Of a stretch of 50,194 bases of DNA, positions 37,940-46,042 are shown in pieces. Origin of the DNA: Flavobacteriaceae bacterium (lineage in GTDB: Bacteria > Bacteroidota > Bacteroidia > Flavobacteriales > Flavobacteriaceae); contig CANGCT010000007.1 of NCBI GenBank assembly GCA_947452415.1, forward strand, positions 1 to 50,194, in the 5' to 3' direction. Position 1 is the stretch's first letter; each line of letters opens with the position of its first letter. A program made the position numbers and the translations under genes. The notes beneath the pieces were generated by a model. That model made no database searches, was not told the origin of the DNA, and worked only from the letters and a program-made list of their open reading frames with translations.

Positions 37940-38560
37940 ATGAAAATTAACACCGCCGAATTTATAATTAGCAACTCTGACGTTACTAAATGTCCTTTGG
38001 AACGTTTGCCAGAATATGCTTTTATTGGAAGATCCAATGTTGGAAAATCGTCACTAATAAACATGATTACCAATCATAAAAACTTGGCAAAAACTTCTGG
38101 TAAACCAGGGAAAACACAATTAATTAATCACTTCAAAATTAATGCTAATTGGTTTTTGGTAGATTTACCTGGATATGGATATGCTCGTGTATCTAAAAAA
38201 ACAAAACAAGTATTTCAGGAATTTATTACCGATTATTTTGAAAGCAGAGAACAACTAGTTTGCGCTTTCGTTTTAATTGACATTCGATTGGAAGCCCAAA
38301 AAATAGATTTAGAATTTATTGAATACCTTGGCGAAACTGAAATTCCATTTAGTATTATTTTTACAAAAGCAGATAAAATTAGTAAAACCAAAATCGACTC
38401 GCATATTGCTGCTTACAAAAAACAACTTCACGCCAACAATTGGGAAGAGATTCCACCTTACTTTGTAACCTCAGCTACAGAAGGAACCGGTAAAGATGCT
38501 GTTTTAGATTATATTGAAAGCATCAACGAAACTGTTTTTAAAGATATGAATACCTTTTAG
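37940..38560 (+). CDS. engB: Ribosome biogenesis GTPase EngB (YihA/YsxC)
   Basis: Small P-loop GTPase needed for large-subunit assembly. G1 GRSNVGKSS, G2 KPGKTQ, G3 DLPGYG, G4 FTKADK and G5-like TSATEG are all present. I use the ATG at 37940 (206 residues, MKINTAEFIIS). The GTG at 37919 lies within a REP-like repeat and would add a non-conserved heptapeptide. Convergent with gldC, with a strong hairpin between them. Confidence 0.95.
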   Translation: MKINTAEFIISNSDVTKCPLERLPEYAFIGRSNVGKSSLINMITNHKNLAKTSGKPGKTQLINHFKINANWFLVDLPGYGYARVSKKTKQVFQEFITDYFESREQLVCAFVLIDIRLEAQKIDLEFIEYLGETEIPFSIIFTKADKISKTKIDSHIAAYKKQLHANNWEEIPPYFVTSATEGTGKDAVLDYIESINETVFKDMNTF

Positions 38561-38577
38561 TTTCAAAATAAAACTAT

Positions 38578-38615
38578 AAAAAAAGGAAAAAGCATTTGTA
38601 CTTTTTCCTTTTTTT
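38578..38615. terminator. Bidirectional intrinsic terminator between engB and gldC
   Basis: Perfect 15-bp stem (AAAAAAAGGAAAAAG and its complement) around an 8-base loop. The A and T runs at its ends provide U tracts in both directions, serving both convergent genes. Confidence 0.85.
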
Positions 38616-38634
38616 ATATCTAAAAATTGAACTA

Positions 38635-38970
38635 TTATTTTTTTAACTCCAATTTTTCTGCAAAATAATCCGTGAAATCACGCATCGTTTCCGTCATTTT
38701 TTCATCGTTAGTGGCTCGTTCATAAGTATCGGCCATAGCCAAAAGTGATTGGTAAATAAAAATTTTCATCTCATCTACAGGCATATCTTTCGTCCATAAA
38801 TCAATTCGCAATGATTCTTTCTTATCGCTATTCCAAATTGACAACATAATTGCTTTGGCTGCTTCATCTTGAATTCCGCCATCTTGTGCCGACCATGTTA
38901 AGTTTTCTGGAACTTTATTTTCATCTAATTCAATAGTGAATTTTATTTCGGAAGTTTCGTTTTTACTCAT
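38635..38970 (-). CDS. gldC: Gliding motility protein GldC
   Basis: 111-residue soluble protein with the GldC pattern: KFTIELDENKVPENLTWSA, then WNSDKKESLRIDLWTKDMPVDEMK and a helical C-terminus. GldC is linked to Bacteroidetes gliding motility and type IX secretion, where it improves but is not essential for motility in Flavobacterium johnsoniae. Its ATG overlaps the gldB stop as TAATG, so the two are translationally coupled, the usual gldB-gldC arrangement. Confidence 0.93.
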   Translation of the reverse strand: MSKNETSEIKFTIELDENKVPENLTWSAQDGGIQDEAAKAIMLSIWNSDKKESLRIDLWTKDMPVDEMKIFIYQSLLAMADTYERATNDEKMTETMRDFTDYFAEKLELKK

Positions 38971-39929
38971 TATTTTTTTGGTTTGTATTTTGATTTTTCA
39001 AATATTTCTTTGGCATCCATTTTAAGCAATTGGGTAACCGTAACTTCATTTTTTTGCATGAACGAGCGTACTATTTGCCAACCCAACCATTGCCCAACTC
39101 TGCCTGGGGTTTCGTTGTCAATCTCTAAATAAAATTTAGAAAACGGTGCTAAATTCATAAAACGATTTGGCAATCTAGAATCGGTACTAAAAAGCAATTT
39201 ATTGCTAACAAAAAACTGCCACATATAATCTTCATTTTCGGCACACCACTTAATTTGTTCTTCCGAATATCCTATGCGTTCGGCATCGGTATAATCGGGC
39301 AATAATATATCTTTTAAGTACAATTCTTTCCCCGAATTTATCATTAAAGACAGTAATTCTTTATCTTTTGGAGCATGTAAAATACCATACGAAAAGCTAG
39401 AAATAATATCCGGAAGCATTTGTTTTTGCTCAAAATTTTGTCTTAAATAAGCTGGAAATTCCGAATAGAACTTATGGTCTTTTCCTAAATACAATTCCAA
39501 TGCAATTACCAATTTATCATTAGCATAAATAGCCTTATTAAGATAATCCATTTCCCCAATTGCAGTATAAATTTGTGGCGTAATTACCGTTGGGAAATAA
39601 TACTTTATATGTTTGAATAAATCTTCTATCTCGGTTTGTTCGGTACCAAAATTTTTATATTTCTTTTCTACTTCCGCATACAATTCTCTCCATTGTGGAT
39701 TTTGCATTTTGTCAATCCAAACAGCATCCGGAGTTTCTAATGGAAAAAAATCAGGGTAAGCCGCTTTAACTTTAGCAAGTTCTTGTGGTTTGGCGTCAAA
39801 AAAGGCTTGCTCAAAACGATTCACCTTCATTGTAACCGGAATTTTTTCTACAGCACTTTCAATTTTGCTTTGCTTATCGCAAGAAAAAAATAATAGTCCA
39901 AATGCGAAGAGATAAATATATTTTTGCAT
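38970..39929 (-). CDS. gldB: Gliding motility lipoprotein GldB
   Basis: 319-residue lipoprotein with signal peptide and lipobox LLFFSC (Cys near residue 17). The mature part begins with a RFEQAFF motif and includes YFPTVITPQIYTAIGEMDY and ALELYLGKDHKFY. In F. johnsoniae GldB is essential for gliding. Length and neighbour gldC match the known pair. Divergent from nadE, with adjacent -7 boxes. Confidence 0.94.
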   Translation of the reverse strand: MQKYIYLFAFGLLFFSCDKQSKIESAVEKIPVTMKVNRFEQAFFDAKPQELAKVKAAYPDFFPLETPDAVWIDKMQNPQWRELYAEVEKKYKNFGTEQTEIEDLFKHIKYYFPTVITPQIYTAIGEMDYLNKAIYANDKLVIALELYLGKDHKFYSEFPAYLRQNFEQKQMLPDIISSFSYGILHAPKDKELLSLMINSGKELYLKDILLPDYTDAERIGYSEEQIKWCAENEDYMWQFFVSNKLLFSTDSRLPNRFMNLAPFSKFYLEIDNETPGRVGQWLGWQIVRSFMQKNEVTVTQLLKMDAKEIFEKSKYKPKK

Positions 39930-39941
39930 ACTTAAATTTAA

Positions 39942-39957
39942 TATTTTTGCAAATATA
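39942..39957. promoter_or_regulatory. Divergent promoter pair for gldBC and nadE
   Basis: Two -7 boxes lie back to back: TATTTTTG on the plus strand (39942-39949) toward nadE and TATATTTG on the minus strand (39950-39957) toward gldB. A TTTG 15 bases upstream of the plus box may be its -33 element. Confidence 0.55.
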
Positions 39958-39987
39958 CATTTCCAAATCTAAATTAATTATTAAACC

Positions 39988-40797
39988 ATGGTTAAAAAAG
40001 ACACAATACAAGTAGAAAAGGTAAACGAGCATATTGTTGATTGGTTAAAATCTTATGCTGCCACCGCAAATGTAAACGGATTTGTAGTTGGAATTTCTGG
40101 CGGAATTGACTCTGCTGTCACCTCTACCCTTTGTGCCCAAACAGGTTTGTCAACTTTGTGTGTGGAAATGCCAATTCATCAAGCAGAAAATCAAGTAAAC
40201 CGGGGAAAAGAACACATTAGCCAATTGCAAAAAAGATTTTCGAACGTAAGTAATGTTGAAGCAAATTTAACTCCAATTTACGATTCTTTTAAAGCAGAAA
40301 TGCCCAAAAGCATGGATGAAACTAAATACCACTTAGCACTAGCCAATACCCGTGCAAGATTGCGAATGACTACGTTATATTATTTTGCAGGAATTCACAG
40401 CTACTTAGTTGCAGGAACTGGAAATAAAGTAGAAGATTTTGGAGTAGGCTTTTATACTAAATATGGAGATGGCGGTGTAGATATTAGTCCGATTGCCGAT
40501 TTAATGAAAAGCGATGTTTTTGCTCTAGGGAAATATTTGCAAATTCCAAATTCTATTCAGATAGCACAACCTACCGACGGCTTATTTGGCGACAACCGAA
40601 CCGACGAAGATCAATTGGGTGCAAGCTACGAAGAGTTAGAGTGGGCAATGCTCGAAAACGAGAAAAAAACCATCCAAAAAAGCTATACCGAAAGAGAAAA
40701 AGAAGTGCTTAGAATATACAATAAACTTAATAGTAGCAACAAACACAAGATGTCCCCCATCCCTATTTGCATAATCCCAATGAACTTAAAACAATAA
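39988..40797 (+). CDS. nadE: Ammonia-dependent NAD+ synthetase
   Basis: Amidates nicotinic acid adenine dinucleotide to NAD+. The ATP pyrophosphatase motif GISGGIDSAV lies near residue 34, with further signatures ANTRARLRMTTLYYFA, GTGNKVEDFGVGFYTKYGDG and DLMKSDVFALGKYL. At 269 residues it lacks the glutaminase domain of the long form, so it should use free ammonia. Monocistronic by appearance, divergent from gldB; nadE next to gldBC is a familiar flavobacterial context. Confidence 0.96.
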   Translation: MVKKDTIQVEKVNEHIVDWLKSYAATANVNGFVVGISGGIDSAVTSTLCAQTGLSTLCVEMPIHQAENQVNRGKEHISQLQKRFSNVSNVEANLTPIYDSFKAEMPKSMDETKYHLALANTRARLRMTTLYYFAGIHSYLVAGTGNKVEDFGVGFYTKYGDGGVDISPIADLMKSDVFALGKYLQIPNSIQIAQPTDGLFGDNRTDEDQLGASYEELEWAMLENEKKTIQKSYTEREKEVLRIYNKLNSSNKHKMSPIPICIIPMNLKQ

Positions 40798-40803
40798 TAA
40801 CAT

Positions 40804-40830
40804 AAATCCTTTTTGTAATGGATTTCTTTT
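40804..40830 (+). terminator. Weak hairpin after nadE
   Basis: A 6-bp stem AAATCC/GGATTT with a 10-base loop followed by CTTTTTG. A marginal intrinsic terminator. Confidence 0.35.
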
Positions 40831-40883
40831 TGTAATTTTACTTTTTATAATTCGAGTTTTTTTTTAAACGTAAAAGTAAAGTT

Positions 40884-41513
40884 ATGATAAGTGTTTGTCT
40901 AGCTGATAATTTACCTGTGGTACATTATGGCGTAAAATCTTATTTTAAAGACCATCCAGAAATTAGTATAACTTCCCATATTGGAAGCTACTTAATGATT
41001 CCAGATGCTTTAAAAAGTAAAGTAATAGATGTTTTAGTAATCGATCTCGAATTGAACGGGTTGAAAAGCATTTATGAATTGAAAGCAATTATAAGGAGTT
41101 TTCCAGCTACCAAAGTTTTGGTTTTTACCAATTTAAGTGAGCAAATATATGCTTCTAATGCGATAAAAGCTGGTGTATATGGTTATGTACATAAATCTTC
41201 AAAACTGGAAACTTTAGGATCTATGATACAGCGAGTTTCTCAAGGAATGGTAATAATTAATGATTCGGCAAGAAAAAATTTGGCTTTAATAGCAAAGAAA
41301 AATAAAACCGACCAAATTTATCGAAAATTATCCAACAGAGAAGTTGAAGTATTGCGATTCCTTAGTGAAGGCAAAAAGAATAATGAAATATCGAAAATTC
41401 TAGGATTAAATGAAAAGACGATAAGTACCTACAAGCTTCGTCTTTTGCAAAAATTAAATGTATCCAACTTAGTTGATTTGGTAAACAAAGCCAAAAACTT
41501 AGAGATAGTTTAA
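40884..41513 (+). CDS. LuxR/NarL-type response regulator
   Basis: 209 residues: a receiver domain (about 1-120) with phospho-acceptor Asp54 in VLVIDLEL, Thr82 and Lys104, and a LuxR-type helix-turn-helix (about 149-205, LSNREVEVLRFLSEGKKNNEI and EKTISTYKLRLLQKL). The acidic pocket shows one Asp (ADN at 7-9) where most receivers have two acidic residues, so Mg2+ binding may be altered. No partner kinase is adjacent, so it is an orphan here. Ends in a strong terminator facing dnaG. Confidence 0.9.
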   Translation: MISVCLADNLPVVHYGVKSYFKDHPEISITSHIGSYLMIPDALKSKVIDVLVIDLELNGLKSIYELKAIIRSFPATKVLVFTNLSEQIYASNAIKAGVYGYVHKSSKLETLGSMIQRVSQGMVIINDSARKNLALIAKKNKTDQIYRKLSNREVEVLRFLSEGKKNNEISKILGLNEKTISTYKLRLLQKLNVSNLVDLVNKAKNLEIV

Positions 41514-41514
41514 G

Positions 41515-41565
41515 AAATTTCAATTGGGAAACCCCAAAAACCAATTGAAATTTAGATTTTTTTTT
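41515..41565 (+). terminator. Intrinsic terminator after the response regulator
   Basis: 13-bp perfect stem (41515-41527 with 41541-41553, AAATTTCAATTGG type) and a T run of about ten shortly after. It reaches the stop of the convergent dnaG. Confidence 0.85.
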
Positions 41566-43540
41566 AATTGTGTCTTGAGATTACTCTCCCTAGTTTTTTA
41601 GAAAATATATTGGTCAAGCCTAAATAATCCATCACCATAGAAAGTGTTTCGGTATTATCTATTTCTGAATCTTTAGTGATAGACAATTTTAATTCATCTA
41701 TTATTTTGTTAACCAAAAACCAACGAAGTGTTACTATCGTTTCGGATACGTATTGGCTAATAGTTTTGTCTTTTCCTTTAACGAAAATGTTTTTAGCTTC
41801 CCAATTGTGCAGTGTTTCGCGCTCGTCATTCATTAAGATTGAAGTAACTTCTTGCGACAATTCGCTAGGAAGTTGGGATAAATATTGGTCTAACTCGAAG
41901 GATTCATTTTGATTAAAATAATGAATCAAATCGTTATAGATACTTTTAAATAAAGGATTTGCAAGTTCTATTTCATCCTCTTGAAGACTTAAAAAAATGC
42001 GTTGGTGCACTTTGTACCGATTCATTTCTTTAACCTCTTCGAGCTCACCATTTTCATTAGTTTTTAAAAGTACTTCTTCAAATTCATCTTCTACGTTACC
42101 ATAAATTAAAAGAATTTCGATAATTTTATGTTCTAACTCAAACTGGATATCTACATTAACTGCAGCTACAACATTTTCATTTTTTACAACTTCAAATGCT
42201 TTTTGCTCCTCTTTTTGCTTTTTTCCTAATTCGTTGATGTCTTTTTTTACGAGTTGTGCCAAAGTATTAAAAAGCACTTCCTCTGAAATATCCATAATTC
42301 GGGATACTTCTTGAATATAAACCTCGCGTTTTATTCTATCCGGAATTTTAGAAATACTAGCAACCATGTCCCGAATTAAATCGGCCTTTTTTATAGGATC
42401 GTTCTTGGCATCCTTCATTAAAAGAGAAGCCTTGAACTGAATAAAGTCCATAGCATTGTCTTCAAGATACTTCGTCAAGTCCTGTAGCGGTGTTTTCTTA
42501 GCAAAACTATCTGGATCATCTCCATCGGGGAAAGTGCAAACTTTTACATTCATTCCTTCCTCTAGAATCAAATCAATTCCTCGAATGGATGCTCGTAATC
42601 CGGCTGCGTCACCATCAAAAAGAACGGTAATATTTTTCGTAAGCCTATTTATTAAACGTATTTGATCCGGAGTTAAAGCAGTTCCCGAAGAGGCAACTAC
42701 ATTTTCAATTCCGGCTTGGTGCATTTGAATAACATCGGTATACCCTTCTACCAAGAAGCAATTGTCTAATTTGGCAATAGCTTGTTTGGCATGAAAAATT
42801 CCATACAAAACTTTACTTTTGTGGTACAAATCACTCTCAGGGGAATTTAAATATTTAGCAGCTTTTTTTTCGTTGGTTAAAATTCTTCCACCAAAACCTA
42901 AAACTCGTCCCGACATAGATTGAATAGGAAACATCACTCGACCTTTAAATCGATCAAACTGTTTGTCTTCGCCAACAATGGTAAGTCCTGTTTTTTCAAG
43001 AAATTCTAATTTATATCCTTTGCCTAGAGCTTCTTTAGTAAAAGCATCCCAAGTGGCAGGAGAATATCCTAAATTAAATTTTTTGATGGTATCGTTGGTA
43101 AATCCTCTTTCTTTGAAATAAGAATACGCTATTGCTTTTCCTTCTTCGGTATTAAGCAAAACGTCTTGAAAATATTTGCTAGCAAATTCAGAAACCAAAT
43201 ACAAACTCTCTTTTTCGTTGGCAACTTCTTTTTCTTCGTTCGAAAGTTCGGTTTCTTCAATTTCGATGTTGTATTTTTTTGCCAAATAGCGAATGGCTTC
43301 GGGATAGGTAAAATGTTCGTGTTCCATTATAAAAGCCACAGAATTTCCGCCTTTGCCAGAACTAAAATCTTTCCAAATTTGCTTCACAGGAGAAACCATG
43401 AACGATGGTGATCGCTCATCAGAAAATGGACTTAAGCCTTTGTAGTTGCTACCGGCGCGCTTTAACTGCACAAAATCGCCAATAACCTCCTCTACTCGAG
43501 CAGCATCATAAACTTTATCTATGGTTTCTTTGGTAATCAA
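41564..43540 (-). CDS. dnaG: DNA primase with degenerate zinc-binding domain
   Basis: Makes RNA primers at the replication fork. The TOPRIM core is intact (LVEGYTDVIQMHQAG, LFDGDAAG, PDGDDPDSF), and a catalytic N-lobe and a C-terminal helicase-binding region follow the usual 650-residue layout. The N-terminal CHC2 zinc ribbon keeps its fold-defining residues (NYKGLSPFSDERSPSF and KDFSSGKGGNSVAFIMEHE), but the Cys/His ligands are replaced by Ser or Asp, so it should not bind zinc. The start is TTG at 43540: an in-frame stop lies three codons upstream, inside a repeat, and no ATG is available. Confidence 0.95.
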   Translation of the reverse strand: MITKETIDKVYDAARVEEVIGDFVQLKRAGSNYKGLSPFSDERSPSFMVSPVKQIWKDFSSGKGGNSVAFIMEHEHFTYPEAIRYLAKKYNIEIEETELSNEEKEVANEKESLYLVSEFASKYFQDVLLNTEEGKAIAYSYFKERGFTNDTIKKFNLGYSPATWDAFTKEALGKGYKLEFLEKTGLTIVGEDKQFDRFKGRVMFPIQSMSGRVLGFGGRILTNEKKAAKYLNSPESDLYHKSKVLYGIFHAKQAIAKLDNCFLVEGYTDVIQMHQAGIENVVASSGTALTPDQIRLINRLTKNITVLFDGDAAGLRASIRGIDLILEEGMNVKVCTFPDGDDPDSFAKKTPLQDLTKYLEDNAMDFIQFKASLLMKDAKNDPIKKADLIRDMVASISKIPDRIKREVYIQEVSRIMDISEEVLFNTLAQLVKKDINELGKKQKEEQKAFEVVKNENVVAAVNVDIQFELEHKIIEILLIYGNVEDEFEEVLLKTNENGELEEVKEMNRYKVHQRIFLSLQEDEIELANPLFKSIYNDLIHYFNQNESFELDQYLSQLPSELSQEVTSILMNDERETLHNWEAKNIFVKGKDKTISQYVSETIVTLRWFLVNKIIDELKLSITKDSEIDNTETLSMVMDYLGLTNIFSKKLGRVISRHN

Positions 43541-43573
43541 TTTTAGGTTCTAAGATTTTAGGTTCTAAGGTTT
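43541..43573. repeat. Repeat forming the dnaG leader
   Basis: Two copies of a TTTTAGGTTCTAAG word sit between the predicted -7 box and the dnaG start codon, so the 5' untranslated region consists almost only of repeat. Same vocabulary as the block beside yqeY. Confidence 0.75.
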
Positions 43574-43581
43574 CAAAGTTA
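43574..43581 (-). promoter_or_regulatory. Predicted -7 box for dnaG
   Basis: TAACTTTG on the minus strand fits TAnnTTTG. The -33 box is not clear. Confidence 0.45.
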
Positions 43582-43602
43582 CACGTTTTTAAACAATAAA
43601 AC

Positions 43603-44190
43603 CTATCGAAAAATTTCTTCTAAAACAAAATTGAGTTGTGGGAAAAGTGGACTATTTATTACATCTTCTTCAATTAAAGGATGTAAGCCTATAAATTGGT
43701 CTTCTTTTAAAATATAAATAAAAAGAGTTTTATCTTGTGAATTAACCATCCAATATTCTAAAACGCCAGCTTCTTGATACAAATCATATTTATATTTCAT
43801 TTCTTTATTGGAATTTCCCGGTGAAAGAATTTCTATCACCAAATCGGGAGCGCCAAAAGCACCTCGGGCATCCAACTTATCTTCATCACAAATGACACAT
43901 AAATCAGGTTGCACCACAGTAAAAACGTCTTTATCTAGTGTTGATTTTTTTTTATCTAATAATCGAACATCAAAGGGAGCAGAAAATAATTTGCAAGGAT
44001 GATTTTTAAATTCATTCCATAAAATTCCCGTTAAATTCATCGATACCTTTTGATGAAACGTACTTGGCGCCGGACTCATTTTAGAAATTTTCCCTTTTAT
44101 GAGTTCCAACCTGTCTTGAAATTTCCAAGTAAGATAATCGGCATACGAATAGATTTTATCTAAATCTAACTGATTGATATTGGTGATCAT
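43603..44190 (-). CDS. Uma2-family (DUF820) putative nuclease-fold protein
   Basis: 195-residue protein of the Uma2 family, which has a PD-(D/E)xK restriction-endonuclease-like fold of unknown biological role. Candidate active-site residues are the Asp in VQPDLCVICD, then GAPDLVIEILSPGN with the acidic residue before the conserved SP, and a following Lys-rich KEMKYKYDLY with EYW motif. These genes are common as scattered copies in cyanobacteria and Bacteroidetes. No recognisable partner is adjacent, so restriction activity should not be assumed. Confidence 0.88.
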   Translation of the reverse strand: MITNINQLDLDKIYSYADYLTWKFQDRLELIKGKISKMSPAPSTFHQKVSMNLTGILWNEFKNHPCKLFSAPFDVRLLDKKKSTLDKDVFTVVQPDLCVICDEDKLDARGAFGAPDLVIEILSPGNSNKEMKYKYDLYQEAGVLEYWMVNSQDKTLFIYILKEDQFIGLHPLIEEDVINSPLFPQLNFVLEEIFR

Positions 44191-44228
44191 TGCATTATTT
44201 TTTTCAAAGTTACTAATTTTTCTAAAAC

Positions 44229-44263
44229 AAAAAAATCCTTCCTAAATAACTTAGAAAGGATTT
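44229..44263 (-). terminator. Intrinsic terminator downstream of the beta-barrel remnant
   Basis: Stem of 13 positions with one mismatch (44233-44245 with 44251-44263), five-base loop and a seven-base U tract on the minus strand. It separates the remnant from the Uma2 gene. Confidence 0.75.
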
Positions 44264-44291
44264 AAAATATAACCAACCTAACAAATTCTTT

Positions 44292-44678
44292 TTATTTAAA
44301 GTCAAATCGTATTCCTAAAGAAATATTGTTTTGCTTCACAACATTGGATTTAAACATTGGATTTAAATCGTATTTTACATCTAAACTTGTTGCTTTATAA
44401 CCGATGTAAGTACTTACTCCATAGATAAAATTATTTACATTGAAATCCCCTTTTTCTTTGTTGTTAAAATCAGGATTGTCTGAATCAAATTCCAAAATTT
44501 GTTTCGATTTTAGTCTGGCTCCAAAATAACCACCCGCTCCTAAACGGAAGGATTGATGCGTTCTAAAATAGGAATTGTTGCTACTAACCGTTTTTTTAGA
44601 AAAATCAAGTTCCAAATGCAATGGCATCATTAAATAAACATTTCTAAAGCGAGAATCTTTAAGATCAATTGTAAAAAA
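44292..44678 (-). pseudogene. 5'-truncated outer-membrane beta-barrel protein
   Basis: Only the C-terminal part of a PorT-like/outer-membrane beta-barrel protein remains, with alternating strands (FRLGAGGYFGARL, YGVSTYIGYKATSLDVKYDL) and the terminal aromatic strand ISLGIRFDFK. Coding similarity extends 16 codons above the first ATG (44630): the frame reads DLKDSRFRNVYL, typical of these proteins, and then meets a TGA at 44681-44679 where AT-rich repeat sequence begins. The signal peptide and early strands are missing. A downstream terminator persists. I consider it a decayed gene; a short expressed fragment is less likely because an exported barrel needs its signal peptide. Confidence 0.75.
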
Positions 44679-44735
44679 TCAAATTCAATGGCAATGGCAA
44701 AAATCAATGGCAACTTCAATTAAAAAAATGCAATT
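44675..44735. repeat. Repeat at the broken end of the beta-barrel remnant
   Basis: Words AAATTCAATGGCAATGGCAAAAATCAATGGCAA are the reverse complement of the TTGCCATTGATTTTTG vocabulary of the right-edge array. The coding similarity of the remnant stops where this begins. Confidence 0.7.
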
Positions 44736-44904
44736 GAACTAGATCACTATTGGCATAGACGAGAGTTGATGTAAAATGGTTGCATGAATGGGTTAAAATA
44801 AATTATATTGTTATTAATTATTTGAAATACAAGTATTTATAAAAATAATATTTTTTTTAATTTAAAATGAGATTCCTACGGAAGGCCAACGTTGTGTAGA
44901 AAAA

Positions 44905-44959
44905 ATTTGAATTTTGATATTGTTATTGAATTTTGACATTGCAATTGTTATTGCTATTT
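44905..44959. repeat. Repeat after the polyprenyl synthase gene
   Basis: TTGAATTTTGATATTGTTATTGAATTTTGACATTGCAATTG words abut the stop codon. Same family as 48463-48573. Confidence 0.7.
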
Positions 44960-45931
44960 TTTCCTTTCAATCACGTAGTTCACCATCAAAATCAAACTAT
45001 CTTTATAAATGGAATTAGGAAAATTTTGAATTAAAGCGAGTGCTTCTTGCTGGAATTGCTCCATTTTTTGTTCGGCATAGTGCAATCCGTTTTTGTCTTT
45101 CACAAATTGGATTACCTCTTTTACTCGTTTTTTGTCTTTGTTGTGGTTTTTGATGGAATTGACGCACCAGTTTTTTTCTTTATCGGTACAATTATTCAAA
45201 GCATGAATTAAGGGTAGTGTCATTTTTTGTTCTTTGATATCAATCCCGGTTGGTTTACCAATGGCATCCTCAGAATAATCAAATAAGTCATCTTTTATTT
45301 GAAAAGCCATCCCAATAAGTTCTCCAAATTTTCGCATTGTTTCTACATGAATTTCGTCATCTGAAACGGATCTTGCTCCTATTGCACAACAAGCAGCAAT
45401 AAGCGATGCTGTTTTTTGGCGTATGATTTCGTAGTAAATATTTTCATTAATATCTAATCGCCGTGCTTTTTCAATTTGAAGTAATTCGCCTTCACTCATT
45501 TCCCGCACAGCAACCGAGATAATTCGAAGCAAATCAAAATCGTCATGATCTATGGAAAGTAGTAATCCTTTGGAAAGCAAATAATCACCAACTAAAACAG
45601 CAATTTTATTTTTCCAAAGGGCGTTTATAGAGAAAAAGCCTCTTCTTCTATTGCTATCATCTACCACATCATCGTGAACCAAGGTTGCGGTGTGTATCAA
45701 TTCAATAACACAAGCGCCTCTGTAAGTACGTTCATTAACCGTTCCATTAGAGATCATTTTAGCGGTCAAAAAAACAAACATGGGCCGCATTTGTTTCCCT
45801 TTTCGGTTCACAATATAGTAGGTAATTCTATTAAGCAAAGCTACTTTGGAAGACATCGATTCATAGAACTTTTTCTCAAAAAGTTCCATTTCTTGAAGTA
45901 TGGGTTGTTTTATTTGTGAGGTAATATTCAT
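44954..45931 (-). CDS. Long-chain polyprenyl diphosphate synthase
   Basis: Trans-prenyltransferase of the IspB/GGPP-synthase family, condensing isopentenyl diphosphate onto an allylic primer. The first Asp-rich motif is LVHDDVVDD and the second is FQIKDDLFDY, with KGKQMRP for substrate binding upstream. Small residues before the first motif (HTATLV) suggest a long product such as a quinone side chain (C30-C40), but undecaprenyl-type use cannot be read from sequence. 325 residues, normal. A TATCTTTG -7 box lies just upstream of the ATG. Confidence 0.93.
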   Translation of the reverse strand: MNITSQIKQPILQEMELFEKKFYESMSSKVALLNRITYYIVNRKGKQMRPMFVFLTAKMISNGTVNERTYRGACVIELIHTATLVHDDVVDDSNRRRGFFSINALWKNKIAVLVGDYLLSKGLLLSIDHDDFDLLRIISVAVREMSEGELLQIEKARRLDINENIYYEIIRQKTASLIAACCAIGARSVSDDEIHVETMRKFGELIGMAFQIKDDLFDYSEDAIGKPTGIDIKEQKMTLPLIHALNNCTDKEKNWCVNSIKNHNKDKKRVKEVIQFVKDKNGLHYAEQKMEQFQQEALALIQNFPNSIYKDSLILMVNYVIERKK

Positions 45932-45938
45932 TGGGGTT

Positions 45939-45946
45939 CAAAGATA
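45939..45946 (-). promoter_or_regulatory. Predicted -7 box for the polyprenyl synthase gene
   Basis: TATCTTTG on the minus strand, eight bases upstream of the ATG; this implies a very short leader or a leaderless mRNA. Confidence 0.4.
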
Positions 45947-45995
45947 CAACAATACAAGTATTTGAAAAATATTTTTATCTTAAGATTAAACCATT

Positions 45996-46003
45996 TACAT
46001 TTG
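45996..46003 (+). promoter_or_regulatory. Predicted -7 box for the lipoprotein gene
   Basis: TACATTTG matches TAnnTTTG, 39 bases before the ATG. A TTTG further upstream (45961) is too distant to be a standard -33 box. Confidence 0.4.
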
Positions 46004-46042
46004 ACAAAGTCTTAAATAAATAACATCTTAAATTTATAAACT

